Part shown: positions 54,773-63,472 of the stretch, piece after piece
Layout: every line of letters begins with the position of its first letter
Numbering within the stretch: position 1 is the stretch's first letter
Assembly: GCA_022571985.1 (NCBI GenBank)
Contig: JACZWU010000001.1
Location: 157,501-221,500 of the forward strand
Reading direction: 5' to 3'
Length of the DNA stretch: 64,000 bases
Origin: Candidatus Zixiibacteriota bacterium
GTDB taxonomy: Bacteria; Zixibacteria; MSB-5A5; GN15; FEB-12
Translations under genes and position numbers: made by a program
The notes under the pieces: generated by a model
Databases searched by the model: none
Seen by the model: only the letters and a program-made list of their open reading frames with translations
Told to the model about the DNA's origin: nothing

Positions 54773-54806
54773 TTGCTGCTCCTGCTCTATTTAGAGCAAC
54801 TAATAT

Positions 54807-56792
54807 TTAATCGGTTAAGATCAAATTTATTTTACCGGCCGGCTCCACAGTCGTGGCCAAGAGCCTGTCGTTCATTTCGGTTTTCAATGAATCCCTGCTC
54901 AACGGAATACTCTGCTGTAGACGACCCTTGATAGTTAAATTATCTACTCCTGCGCGACCCGGATCGGCAGAAACCAAAACCGTCTGCTCAATTCGTCTCG
55001 CGAGTAGTGCTGCCACCATTTCACCAAATTGTATCGTCAGTTCATCAAAGCTGGCAGCAGCTTCAGCTTTAAATTCCGCCAGGCTAATTACTCCAACTAC
55101 CTGACCGCTGGACTTGATTGGAATCAAAAGTGCACTTTTAGCTTTTTCTGTGAAGCACTGAGAAAGTTCCGCCTCGTTGAAACTGTTAACAAAGCCGCAG
55201 TTTAAGCTTTCACCTGTTTCGATTACGCTGCGATGGTTGGGCATCAACGCAAGAATCATATGCCCCCTTTCAGGAACTACTGTTTTCTGGCTATCACGGT
55301 TTAAAAGCACCCGTGAAGTCAGAAACGAATCGTCGTTATCAATCATTGAAATACGTATAAAGTCGCAATTAGAGTATTCGTAAAGAAGCTTTGCAGCATC
55401 TGCAAAAGGCTCCGCCGACATTTTTCGATTACCGGTCATGTCGAGCGCGAACTGACATATCGCCTTTTCCCGTTTGAGGACGAGCTGAGTAATCTGATCG
55501 CCGTAAATCATGCTGAGAATAAACTCAAAAACAGGAACTGCCGCTGTCAGCATTTGTAAATTTCGTCTGGTATATGCTTGTTTTCTGGTGGAACCAACAG
55601 TAACTATCCCCTGCATTCTCCCTTGAGCAAAAACCGGAACTGCAATCATTGACTTTATGTCCGATACCGCCATCATTCTGGTGCCGTAGCCCAGCGGTTT
55701 TGCTGTCAGGTCGGATTCAATTACCGGAAGAGCCGTTCTGGAAATTCTGGTCAGATAGGTCTGTGTACTCTCAAAAATATTTACACCAGTCTCAATCAGC
55801 ACAGTGGCTGTTGCTCCGACAGTCAGACGGCAGCTTTCGGTGTTATTGTTAAACGAGACCAATGTCAATAAATCAAGCGGCATTAATTCAGAAATTTGCC
55901 TGCAAGTCAGAGAAATAATTTCGTTGGTGTTCGTCAGGTTGTTGATTCTACTAAGAATTCGCCTGGCTTTCTTATCGCAGTTTCGACTGAAGTCGCTGGT
56001 TAATATCAAAGTTTGCTGCTCAAGATTGGTAACAATGCCGCTTTCTAAAATATCTATGGTTTCAGGCGTTATCATTTCAACTAAAGTGCTGTGTTTCGAC
56101 CACATAACAAAAAGTAGCGAACGGCTTGCCGTTATAGTAAACTTTAAGACATATCCAAATTCGTTCTGCTCGGTAAAGTCTGATAGATCTAATTCCTCAA
56201 GTCTTGTCACTTGTTTTGAATTGATATCCAAATGCCAGGTGCTCTTATCCAGATTTGCCTCTGGCAGCAGGTGCAAATTATCAAGACTTCCTGCCGATGC
56301 CACCAAACTTGAACGAGAGGTCTTATTGAAAACTGAAATAACATCAACCTGTTCAAGCTCAAGTCTCTTTACCAGCCAGTCGGCTATCTCTGTAAAAAAC
56401 TTTTCAGTTGAACCGCCAGCCAATAATAGTTTGGTCAAAGCCAGTTCATCTTTATCATGCCTGCGTACGGCATCTGTTTTTCTGATTTGCTTTTTTGAAA
56501 CCGGCAGCCAGTACGACATTCCCGAACTCAACAGGACAATCCCGGACAATGCGACCATCAGCATCAGAATTTCTGTCATCAGCGCTGTCTCTGCAGATAT
56601 AATCTCGTTTGCGAAAAAACTGTTTTGTAAAACAGAAATAACTCCCCAGAATGATATTAGAGAAATTCCGGCAGAAATTTGATTATACCCTTTGGGGTTT
56701 TTAGCAACTATCCATTTTCTTGCTCTGGACAACATGACCAGCCCGGCCAGAAAAAATATCAACATCAGCTGGTCTAAACTTATTAATTCCAT
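54807..56792 (-). CDS. Membrane-anchored multi-GAF sensor protein
   Basis: A 661-residue protein with three N-terminal spans (about 7-25, 38-60, 70-94) and three GAF-type domains (about 118-265, 285-435, 455-610). The third has ALLIPIKSSGQVVGVISLAE and the second SMIAVPVFAQGRMQGIVTVG, the GAF core strands. There is no catalytic domain, so output must pass to partners, presumably the pseudo-kinase and hybrid kinase that follow. Ligand unknown; no haem or bilin cysteine is evident. Confidence 0.8.
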   Translation of the reverse strand: MELISLDQLMLIFFLAGLVMLSRARKWIVAKNPKGYNQISAGISLISFWGVISVLQNSFFANEIISAETALMTEILMLMVALSGIVLLSSGMSYWLPVSKKQIRKTDAVRRHDKDELALTKLLLAGGSTEKFFTEIADWLVKRLELEQVDVISVFNKTSRSSLVASAGSLDNLHLLPEANLDKSTWHLDINSKQVTRLEELDLSDFTEQNEFGYVLKFTITASRSLLFVMWSKHSTLVEMITPETIDILESGIVTNLEQQTLILTSDFSRNCDKKARRILSRINNLTNTNEIISLTCRQISELMPLDLLTLVSFNNNTESCRLTVGATATVLIETGVNIFESTQTYLTRISRTALPVIESDLTAKPLGYGTRMMAVSDIKSMIAVPVFAQGRMQGIVTVGSTRKQAYTRRNLQMLTAAVPVFEFILSMIYGDQITQLVLKREKAICQFALDMTGNRKMSAEPFADAAKLLYEYSNCDFIRISMIDNDDSFLTSRVLLNRDSQKTVVPERGHMILALMPNHRSVIETGESLNCGFVNSFNEAELSQCFTEKAKSALLIPIKSSGQVVGVISLAEFKAEAAASFDELTIQFGEMVAALLARRIEQTVLVSADPGRAGVDNLTIKGRLQQSIPLSRDSLKTEMNDRLLATTVEPAGKINLILTD

Positions 56793-57069
56793 AAATTTAA
56801 CCTGTGTTTCTAACTCCTTATAGTTTGTTTATTTATCGGCAGTTCTGTAGCCCTGTTGAGCCAGGAGACGACTTGATATTTATCCTCAGAATATGGCTTA
56901 ATCCCCATACCATACTCACCGAATATTTAACTTGCCACTTTAGCATTCATCCCTAATCATTAACTATCAATAGGGTTACATCAAAGAAGCTTTTCGGGCA
57001 CCCCTCTTGCAATAACTAAATGCAAATGGAGCATATAAGAGCACTTATCTAGTTCGGAGGGAGAAAGCG

Positions 57070-57810
57070 ATGATTAATAAGAGCAGCAAAATAGCAGCAA
57101 TAATCCTGATTGTCTCAGCTTTTGCCTGGGGTTGTTCGGGACATTTCGTAACGGCTTCAGATCCGGTAAGCTTTTCAAATAATGAAGTTGTTGAATATTT
57201 CCCTTTAGACGAATCGTATCAATCAACATTTGAACTCACACAGATAAACCGGGCCTCTGAATTTATAGTTTTCAAGGTTGGTAAAAAGATTCCTTTCCTT
57301 GAAGATTCTGCTGTTCAGTGGATTTCCATAATTGGAAGTTCAGTTGATACCGGCTTTATTGTAGTTTCATCAAGCTCATTAATAATATATGAAAGCAGTA
57401 GTTCCGGTGGAGAGAAGGTCCTGGATATTCCTCTCACGGTTGGCAAAAGCTGGTCCAGATTTTCATCTATCAGTGCCGGAACCGAAGACGACTTTACAAT
57501 TATCATAACTGATAATAAACTCACCAATGATTCAGGCAATACCAGCGACAGCGGCGTAACTAACAAGACATTCCCGACTGATGGTTCGGCAGTCATGACC
57601 GTTGATAAATATGAGTCAATTCAATTGAGCAACGGCGACTATTACAGCAATACTGTCAGGATTTCCAATGACGGCAGCGGCGGCACCAGAAATTACTACT
57701 GGTTCGCTCCCGGAGTTGGTCTGGTGAAATATGTAATCGGTTCTCTGGATGCAAATGAGCCAAAGGGAAATATAGAAGCTGAACTAATCAGCCACGGCTT
57801 TGCATATTAG
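57070..57810 (+). CDS. Hypothetical lipoprotein, beta-rich
   Basis: A 246-residue protein with a lipoprotein signal (ILIVSAFAWGC, C22). The mature part is probably beta-rich with the segment VEYFPLDESYQSTFELTQIN and a C-terminal YYWFAPGVGLVKYVIG, which recalls several FCB surface lipoproteins with unknown role. GGAGGG lies 8 bases before the ATG. The 277-base gap to the divergent sensor gene holds no other feature I can support. Confidence 0.7.
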   Translation: MINKSSKIAAIILIVSAFAWGCSGHFVTASDPVSFSNNEVVEYFPLDESYQSTFELTQINRASEFIVFKVGKKIPFLEDSAVQWISIIGSSVDTGFIVVSSSSLIIYESSSSGGEKVLDIPLTVGKSWSRFSSISAGTEDDFTIIITDNKLTNDSGNTSDSGVTNKTFPTDGSAVMTVDKYESIQLSNGDYYSNTVRISNDGSGGTRNYYWFAPGVGLVKYVIGSLDANEPKGNIEAELISHGFAY

Positions 57811-57820
57811 CCTGGGCAGT

Positions 57821-58474
57821 TCAGGCAAACAAGTTGGTAACAGTTACTCTCTGTCTGTTTTTGAAATGAAGTTTGGCAACTTTGCCTAAAGTTTTTTCTC
57901 CATGTTTATCGATAAGTCTGCGGGCGGCCTCATCAACAATTGATGAGGCCCCTTTTGGTACCGGCATACCGTACTTTGTTTCAAGCTTTTTCATCTCATC
58001 GACAAACGATGCTCTGGCTAAAATAGAAGCGGCCGCAACCGGCAGATGCCTTTCCCCCTTCTCTTCCTGAATTAGTTCAATATCCAGATTCCTTTTTACC
58101 AGAGCTCTTTCAACAAGCTCAGCCTTGCCAAATTTATCAATCAAGGCTCTGTCAGCCTGGTTTGACGAGGCTATTTCGGCTATGACATCGGCGTGGCAGT
58201 TTGCCAAAAGTTTGTTGAGGTTTTTTATCTTTTTGTACAGAGCATTGTACTCGGCGGGAGATATTATCAGAATATAATGAGAATAAAGCGCCCGCAGCCG
58301 GTCGCTTATGCCGAGCAGTTTTTTTTCTGCAATTGCCTTCGAGTCGCGTACGCCAAGTTCTCTCAGCTGCTCGAAATCCGACTCACTACACAAAAAGCCG
58401 GCGACTACAAGCGGTCCGAGAAAATCCCCCTTGCCTGCCTCGTCGACACCAATAATCTTCCTGCCTCTGGCCAT
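57821..58474 (-). CDS. Ribonuclease HIII-like (type 2 RNase H)
   Basis: A 217-residue enzyme that removes RNA from RNA-DNA hybrids. The active-site motif GVDEAGKGDFLGPLVVAGF carries D and E; further acidic residues lie in RDSKA (D near 45) and the later conserved helix. YNALYKKIKNLNKLLANCHA is the HIII-type pattern. It lacks the N-terminal TBP-like domain that most HIII proteins have, so HII/HIII assignment rests on motif style. It lies 3 bases after efp and is co-transcribed. Confidence 0.85.
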   Translation of the reverse strand: MARGRKIIGVDEAGKGDFLGPLVVAGFLCSESDFEQLRELGVRDSKAIAEKKLLGISDRLRALYSHYILIISPAEYNALYKKIKNLNKLLANCHADVIAEIASSNQADRALIDKFGKAELVERALVKRNLDIELIQEEKGERHLPVAAASILARASFVDEMKKLETKYGMPVPKGASSIVDEAARRLIDKHGEKTLGKVAKLHFKNRQRVTVTNLFA

Positions 58475-58477
58475 CGG

Positions 58478-59038
58478 CTATTTGGCCCGCTCCAGATACT
58501 CTCCGGTACGGGTATCGACCTTGACCTTGTTTCCTTCTTTAACAAAAGAGGGAACTTTAACAACCAGACCGGTTTCAAGCTTGGCAGGTTTGGTAATGTT
58601 TGTAACCGTATCTCCCTTGGCGGAGGGCTCTGTTTCTATTACTTCCAATATTACCGACGCCGGAAACTCTATAGATATCGCCTCGTTATCTAAAAACAAA
58701 ACCCGGTACTCCTGATTTTCGATCAGATACCATTTGGCGTTACCCAGGCTGTCGATCGGTACATTGATCTGGTCAAATGTATTTGAATCCATAAAGGCAA
58801 ACTCGCCGGAATTCTCATATAGATACTGCATTTCTCTGTTCTGGACATCCGGAGGTTTAAAAGAATCGTTACTACCGAATACTTTCTCTATAATTGCCCC
58901 GGTTTTAATATGTTTTAGCTTGGTGCGGATATTAGCTTTACCGCGACCCATTTTGAAGTGCTGAAATTCTACTACGTAATATGGCTGACCATCGACCATT
59001 ATTCTCAGGCCTTTGCGAAAATCTGATGGTGAATGCAT
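58478..59038 (-). CDS. efp: Translation elongation factor P
   Basis: A 186-residue three-domain factor that rescues ribosomes at polyproline. It starts MHSPSDFRKGLRIMVDGQPY and ends in the OB fold VKVDTRTGEYLERAK. The loop that enters the peptidyl centre is KMGRGKAN, with R32 at the position of the modified lysine in E. coli. AAGGAGA precedes the ATG. Confidence 0.97.
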   Translation of the reverse strand: MHSPSDFRKGLRIMVDGQPYYVVEFQHFKMGRGKANIRTKLKHIKTGAIIEKVFGSNDSFKPPDVQNREMQYLYENSGEFAFMDSNTFDQINVPIDSLGNAKWYLIENQEYRVLFLDNEAISIEFPASVILEVIETEPSAKGDTVTNITKPAKLETGLVVKVPSFVKEGNKVKVDTRTGEYLERAK

Positions 59039-59131
59039 TTAGTTTCTGTCTCCTTAATCTACTCTAATCTAAGTCGCTCAATATATACAATAGCGGCGGC
59101 CTGCCAACAATATTTTATGAGTAAATTAATT

Positions 59132-60967
59132 TTAGCCAACCGGCTTTGATTCGGGGCTTTTATTCAGCGGCAGGTAGATTTCGAATCTTGACCCGCGGCC
59201 TGTGGTAGAACTCACTTTGATCTGACCGCCATGAAGATTCACAATCTTGGCAGCCAGTGGTAAACCGAGACCCGTGCCTGATGGCTTCAATGAAAAAAAC
59301 GGGGTAAAGATACTCTGCAGATGTTCGCTTGATATTCCCGAACCATTGTCGGTCACTATAATCAAAGCCTCGTTGTCCGATAACTTTACTTCTACTGATA
59401 CGATTCCGATTGTTTCATCACAGGCATTTATGGCGTTTTCGATAATGTTAATTAACGCCTGCTTAATCAAGAGAGTGTCAATTTCAATTCTGGCTTCCCC
59501 TATGTTTTTGGCAACTGCTACAAAATGCAGGCTGATTTTTTTCTGCTCAAGCTGCGGCCGGAGAGTTGACTCGACATCTTTAAACAGCTCAGAAAGTAAA
59601 CTGCTCTCAGGTCGGTATTCCAGCGGCCGGGCAAAATTCAGGAACCTCTCAACCAGTTCTTCGGTTTCCTTTGTTTCATTCAGCAAATCAGTCAAATACT
59701 CATTTTCCGCAGATTTTTCTGAGACCTGATTTTTTAAGAGTCTGCAAAATCCTGATATAGCTCCCATTGAATTACGAAGCTGGTGCGCCAGTCCCCCCGA
59801 CATTTCACCCAGAGCAGCCAGTTGTTTTTTTATTTCAAGTTCGTTTCTCAGCCGGGTTATTTCATTTATATTACTAAAAATTATCGAGGCTCCGATAGGC
59901 TGCTGATGGCTGTCAGAAACAGTAGAAATAGCATAGCCGACTGTTATTTTGCTGCCATCATTCAGTGTCAGTACCATTTCACTGTAAGGCAGATTCTCTT
60001 TTTCAAAAACAACTTTCTCGATAGCTTCAGTAAACTGCTGCTGCTTTGTAAAAAGTTCCCGGTATGTCGAAGCAATAAAATCTTCTTTATTAAATCCAAA
60101 CATCTCGCAACAGGAATCATTGATGGACAAAATTCTGCCCTCCCTGTCAAGAGTCACGATTCCGGAATCAGAAGATTCCAGCAGATGGTCGTTAAACTGT
60201 TCCAGGGAGTCGGCCCGTGATGTTATCTGCCGGTTAAGTTCTATCAGTTTCTGTTCTTTTTCTTTGAGCTCGTCTATTACCCGGCGGTAATCTTCGACTA
60301 CTTCCTCTGCTTCGTTATCACCTTCAGCCACAGCCCTGCCCGATGCAAGTGCCTGCTGCCTGAGTTTTCGATAGGGCGCAAAAATATAACGAACCAAAAA
60401 CAGATAAACTAAAATAATCAGCAAGGTAGAAACAACAGTTGCGACCATTACAGTCTTGCTGGCGTCATCAAGATAAGCCAGATCCGGCGAATTAACCGAA
60501 AGAATCAACAGATGATTTTTATTTGCAGATGAAACCGGATAGACATAGAAATATTCTTCTTTTTCTCCCCGGGCCAGAGTCCTAAAATCCGCACTTAATA
60601 TTTTACGGGCCAGTTCCGGCAGCTGCGTTATGGGCAGTTCACTGGCAAATTCCAAAAGCCATTTCCGCCTGGCCGCTTCAGAGGGATCAGCCGGAATCGA
60701 CGGCAAAACCATTAGACCGCTCAGCTGATATTTGTTTTTGAAATGATCAATCTCTTTCTTTGAATTTAAGGGCGAAAAGTATGAAAGAGATCGGGAGATT
60801 GCGAAGGCGGTTGACTCAAGTTTAATCACCAGAGTGGATTTCCTGCTGGTTCGGGCGTTAAAAATTACAAAGTTAGAGGTAATACTCAGCCCTATCAGCA
60901 ACGTAATAAGCAGCAGCAGCCCGGAATGGACCTGTAGCTCAAATCTGGATGATTTAATAGCAGTCAT
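59132..60967 (-). CDS. Membrane sensor histidine kinase with PAS domain
   Basis: A 611-residue kinase. Two membrane spans (about 15-37 and 170-192) enclose an outer sensor domain of about 130 residues; a HAMP-like linker, coiled coil and PAS domain (about 255-370, SGIVTLDREGRILSINDSCC) follow. HisKA has H395 in LAHQLRNSMG, and the ATPase domain has NIIENAINA, DNGSGI and GTGLGL. It lacks a receiver; a partner regulator is not adjacent. Confidence 0.93.
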   Translation of the reverse strand: MTAIKSSRFELQVHSGLLLLITLLIGLSITSNFVIFNARTSRKSTLVIKLESTAFAISRSLSYFSPLNSKKEIDHFKNKYQLSGLMVLPSIPADPSEAARRKWLLEFASELPITQLPELARKILSADFRTLARGEKEEYFYVYPVSSANKNHLLILSVNSPDLAYLDDASKTVMVATVVSTLLIILVYLFLVRYIFAPYRKLRQQALASGRAVAEGDNEAEEVVEDYRRVIDELKEKEQKLIELNRQITSRADSLEQFNDHLLESSDSGIVTLDREGRILSINDSCCEMFGFNKEDFIASTYRELFTKQQQFTEAIEKVVFEKENLPYSEMVLTLNDGSKITVGYAISTVSDSHQQPIGASIIFSNINEITRLRNELEIKKQLAALGEMSGGLAHQLRNSMGAISGFCRLLKNQVSEKSAENEYLTDLLNETKETEELVERFLNFARPLEYRPESSLLSELFKDVESTLRPQLEQKKISLHFVAVAKNIGEARIEIDTLLIKQALINIIENAINACDETIGIVSVEVKLSDNEALIIVTDNGSGISSEHLQSIFTPFFSLKPSGTGLGLPLAAKIVNLHGGQIKVSSTTGRGSRFEIYLPLNKSPESKPVG

Positions 60968-61014
60968 AATCTATTGTAGATTATCGGAATAGTCTGCATC
61001 TGATTCAGCGGAAA

Positions 61015-61797
61015 TTATTGAACTGTCAGAAAATTATTGATGTAAAAATCGATTATCTGGTCACCATAGGAAATTGCCAGTACCGCCGCTACCGCCAAAA
61101 ACGGCCCAAAAGGTATCATCCGTTCCTTGCGGAGTTTGGCCGAAAAGCACATGATAATCAAAGAAACTACCAGTCCTATCACTGAAGAACTGATAAATAT
61201 GAGAAGTATCTTTTCCCAGCCCAGAAAGGCGCCCAGCATAGCGGCCATTTTGATATCGCCGCCACCCATTGACTCTTTCTTAAACAGCCAGTCACCTAAA
61301 ATTGCTATCAGAAACAGCGAGCCGCCGCCTGCTAACAGGCCTATTGAGGCTGAGTAAATACCAATCCCTCCGGGCAGAAAAGAAACGCCCAGACCAAAGA
61401 GAATACCAGGCAGAGTTATGACATCGGGAATGATTTGAAAATCAAGGTCAATGAAAAAGATAACCAGCAGCATAGTCAGCAGAAATGAAAATACAGCAAA
61501 CTCATATGACAGCCCAAACTGCCAGTAGAAATAGAGGTAAGATATTGCAGTAAGAGCTTCTACCAGGGGGTATCTGACAGAAATCCTCTTCTTACAATTC
61601 GCGCACTTGCCAGCCAAGAAAATATAGCTAATCAGGGGAATGTTCTGATACCACTTTATCTGGCTGTCACAGCCGGGACATCTGGAACGGTCAGCAATAA
61701 AGGGAATTTTACGGGGAAGCCGGTAAATCAGAACGTTTAAAAACGACCCGATAGTAAGCCCAAGCACAGCTATTAAAATTTGAATAACATCGGGCAT
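61015..61797 (-). CDS. pilD: Prepilin leader peptidase / N-methyltransferase (PilD, A24 family)
   Basis: A 260-residue integral-membrane protease: GSFLNVLIYRLP, two CxxC pairs in the cytoplasmic loop (CPGCDSQIKWYQNIPLISYI and CANCKKRIS), FIDLDFQIIPDVITLP with the first catalytic Asp and GGGDIKMAAMLGAF with the second. It should process both prepilins of the pilus operon at 29.4-30.3 kb. It has no ribosome site; a TTGAGC/TATTAA box just before the ATG suggests a short or absent leader. Confidence 0.96.
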   Translation of the reverse strand: MPDVIQILIAVLGLTIGSFLNVLIYRLPRKIPFIADRSRCPGCDSQIKWYQNIPLISYIFLAGKCANCKKRISVRYPLVEALTAISYLYFYWQFGLSYEFAVFSFLLTMLLVIFFIDLDFQIIPDVITLPGILFGLGVSFLPGGIGIYSASIGLLAGGGSLFLIAILGDWLFKKESMGGGDIKMAAMLGAFLGWEKILLIFISSSVIGLVVSLIIMCFSAKLRKERMIPFGPFLAVAAVLAISYGDQIIDFYINNFLTVQ

Positions 61798-61825
61798 AAT
61801 AAAGTTAATATCGACAATTGTTCTA

Positions 61826-62581
61826 TTAGCTCAACTCCCCTAACCAGTACATGACCAGGGCGCAGGCGACCGGAGAGGCGTTCTCTGTTCTAAGTATTCT
61901 TTCTCCCAGGGATATTGGCGAGAAGTCATTTGCGAGAGCCGTCTCTACTTCTGAATCAGAAAATCCAGACTCCGGACCTATCAGAATCGTAACGTTTTTA
62001 CAATTTTTCAGGAGTTTTACAGGGTCAATAAGTCTGCGCTGTTTTACCGGATGGAAAATAACTTTACGAGAATCTTCATCTTTTGATTCTAAATTCAGAA
62101 AATCGCTTAATTTCATAACCGGTGAAATAACAGGACAATATGAACGCCGGCTCTGCTTCATGGCGCCAAGCGCCACCCTCTTAAGTCTTTTAAGCTTGTT
62201 ATCAAATTTTGCTGACGCTCTAATTTTAATCCTGGATTTTTCAGTAACCAGTGGTACAAATTTCTTTATTCCCAGTTCGGTACATTTTTGAACAACCTCA
62301 TCAAATTTGAAACCTTCAGACAGGCCTGCTGCCAGCGTTACCTTGGCAAACGGTTCACCAAAGCCTCGTATCTCATTTTGAATCTCAACAATGGTGACTG
62401 TGCGACTGCTCAGTCTGGTGACTGTACCGCGGAAGGCTTTGCCAAGTCCGTCGACTACTATCACCTGAGAATTCTTTTTTATCCTGAGAACAGTTCTGGC
62501 GTGATGGGCTTCTGCCGCAGGAAGTATTATAATTTTGCCTTGAACTGCACCTGGCGGTGCATAAAAAACTGGGATTTCCAT
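61826..62581 (-). CDS. rsmE: 16S rRNA (uracil1498-N3)-methyltransferase RsmE
   Basis: A 251-residue SPOUT methyltransferase. It has an N-terminal PUA-like barrel (VILPAAEAHHARTVLRIKKN-like region) and the trefoil-knot motifs ILIGPESGFSDSEVE and ISLGERILRTENASP at the C-terminus, where SAM binds. It lies 3 bases after prmA and is the last of three genes with dnaJ. Confidence 0.95.
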   Translation of the reverse strand: MEIPVFYAPPGAVQGKIIILPAAEAHHARTVLRIKKNSQVIVVDGLGKAFRGTVTRLSSRTVTIVEIQNEIRGFGEPFAKVTLAAGLSEGFKFDEVVQKCTELGIKKFVPLVTEKSRIKIRASAKFDNKLKRLKRVALGAMKQSRRSYCPVISPVMKLSDFLNLESKDEDSRKVIFHPVKQRRLIDPVKLLKNCKNVTILIGPESGFSDSEVETALANDFSPISLGERILRTENASPVACALVMYWLGELS

Positions 62582-62584
62582 AAA

Positions 62585-63472
62585 TTACTTTCTGATACCA
62601 TAAGTCAGCCACATCTTACCTTGAATAAAATCAACCGTCTCAACATTGGCCAGCATTAATGCATTATCGATTTCTTCGAATTCATTAACAAGTATTCCCG
62701 ATAAAACCAAATAACCACTTTCAATAGTATGTTCTATCAATGGCTTTAGATACTGCAAGATCGGTTTTGTGGCGATATTGGCACATATCATATCATACTT
62801 TTCTTCCGGCTTAATTTCTGCTATAGAACCGTGTTGAATATCATGCTTAACAGCGACCGAATTCAACTCAAAATTTTCGAAGCAGCAATCTATCGCATCG
62901 TGATTGTTATCTATCGCTTTGATATATGAGGCCCCTAATCTGTCCGCAAAAACCGATAGAATTCCGGAGCCGCAGCCAAAATCAAGAAATCTTTGGCCAC
63001 TGACAAAATATTTTTGGATAAGCTTCAGACAGTTACTGGTAGATTCATCATTACCGGTACCAAAAGCCATTTTCGGTTCTATAATGATTTCATACTTGTA
63101 ACGAGTTTCACTCTCTGCCCAGGGAGGACGAATCAAAAGTTCCGGGCTTATTTCTACCGGCTTGACCGACTTCCGATACTTTTCTTCCCAGTCAACAACT
63201 TCAACCACTCTTTCATGAATTTCTGGAATAGCGATGCTATTTATCTCTGCTATCTGAGCCAGGTAATGGCGCAGGGCGTTCATCCGATTTATATCTGCCG
63301 TCTCTTCGATGTAAAACTTTACGGCTGTAACATTCGAGTTTTCTGTTTCCTCAAGGACTACGCCGACCGCTATGTTTTCAGCGATGTAATCGCATACCGG
63401 GTCAGCTAAAGTTTCTGCAATGTAGATAAGAATTTCGAGATAGCTGCCGGTCTTGGATTTTTCCTTGTTCAT
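62585..63472 (-). CDS. prmA: Ribosomal protein L11 methyltransferase PrmA
   Basis: A 295-residue class I methyltransferase. N-terminal L11-binding part (1-115), then WEEKYRKSVKPVEI, KMAFGTGNDESTSNCLKLI, the SAM loop FLDFGCGSGILSVFADRLGA and ICANIATKP. The ATG overlaps the dnaJ stop (ATGA), so the two are co-translated; a dnaJ-prmA-rsmE order is a known conserved linkage. Confidence 0.95.
   Translation of the reverse strand: MNKEKSKTGSYLEILIYIAETLADPVCDYIAENIAVGVVLEETENSNVTAVKFYIEETADINRMNALRHYLAQIAEINSIAIPEIHERVVEVVDWEEKYRKSVKPVEISPELLIRPPWAESETRYKYEIIIEPKMAFGTGNDESTSNCLKLIQKYFVSGQRFLDFGCGSGILSVFADRLGASYIKAIDNNHDAIDCCFENFELNSVAVKHDIQHGSIAEIKPEEKYDMICANIATKPILQYLKPLIEHTIESGYLVLSGILVNEFEEIDNALMLANVETVDFIQGKMWLTYGIRK

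Noticed and set aside
55804-56682. A 292-codon open frame on the plus strand
   Set aside because: It is antisense to the multi-GAF protein, whose domains and reading frame are clear. It has no ribosome site or recognisable motif.
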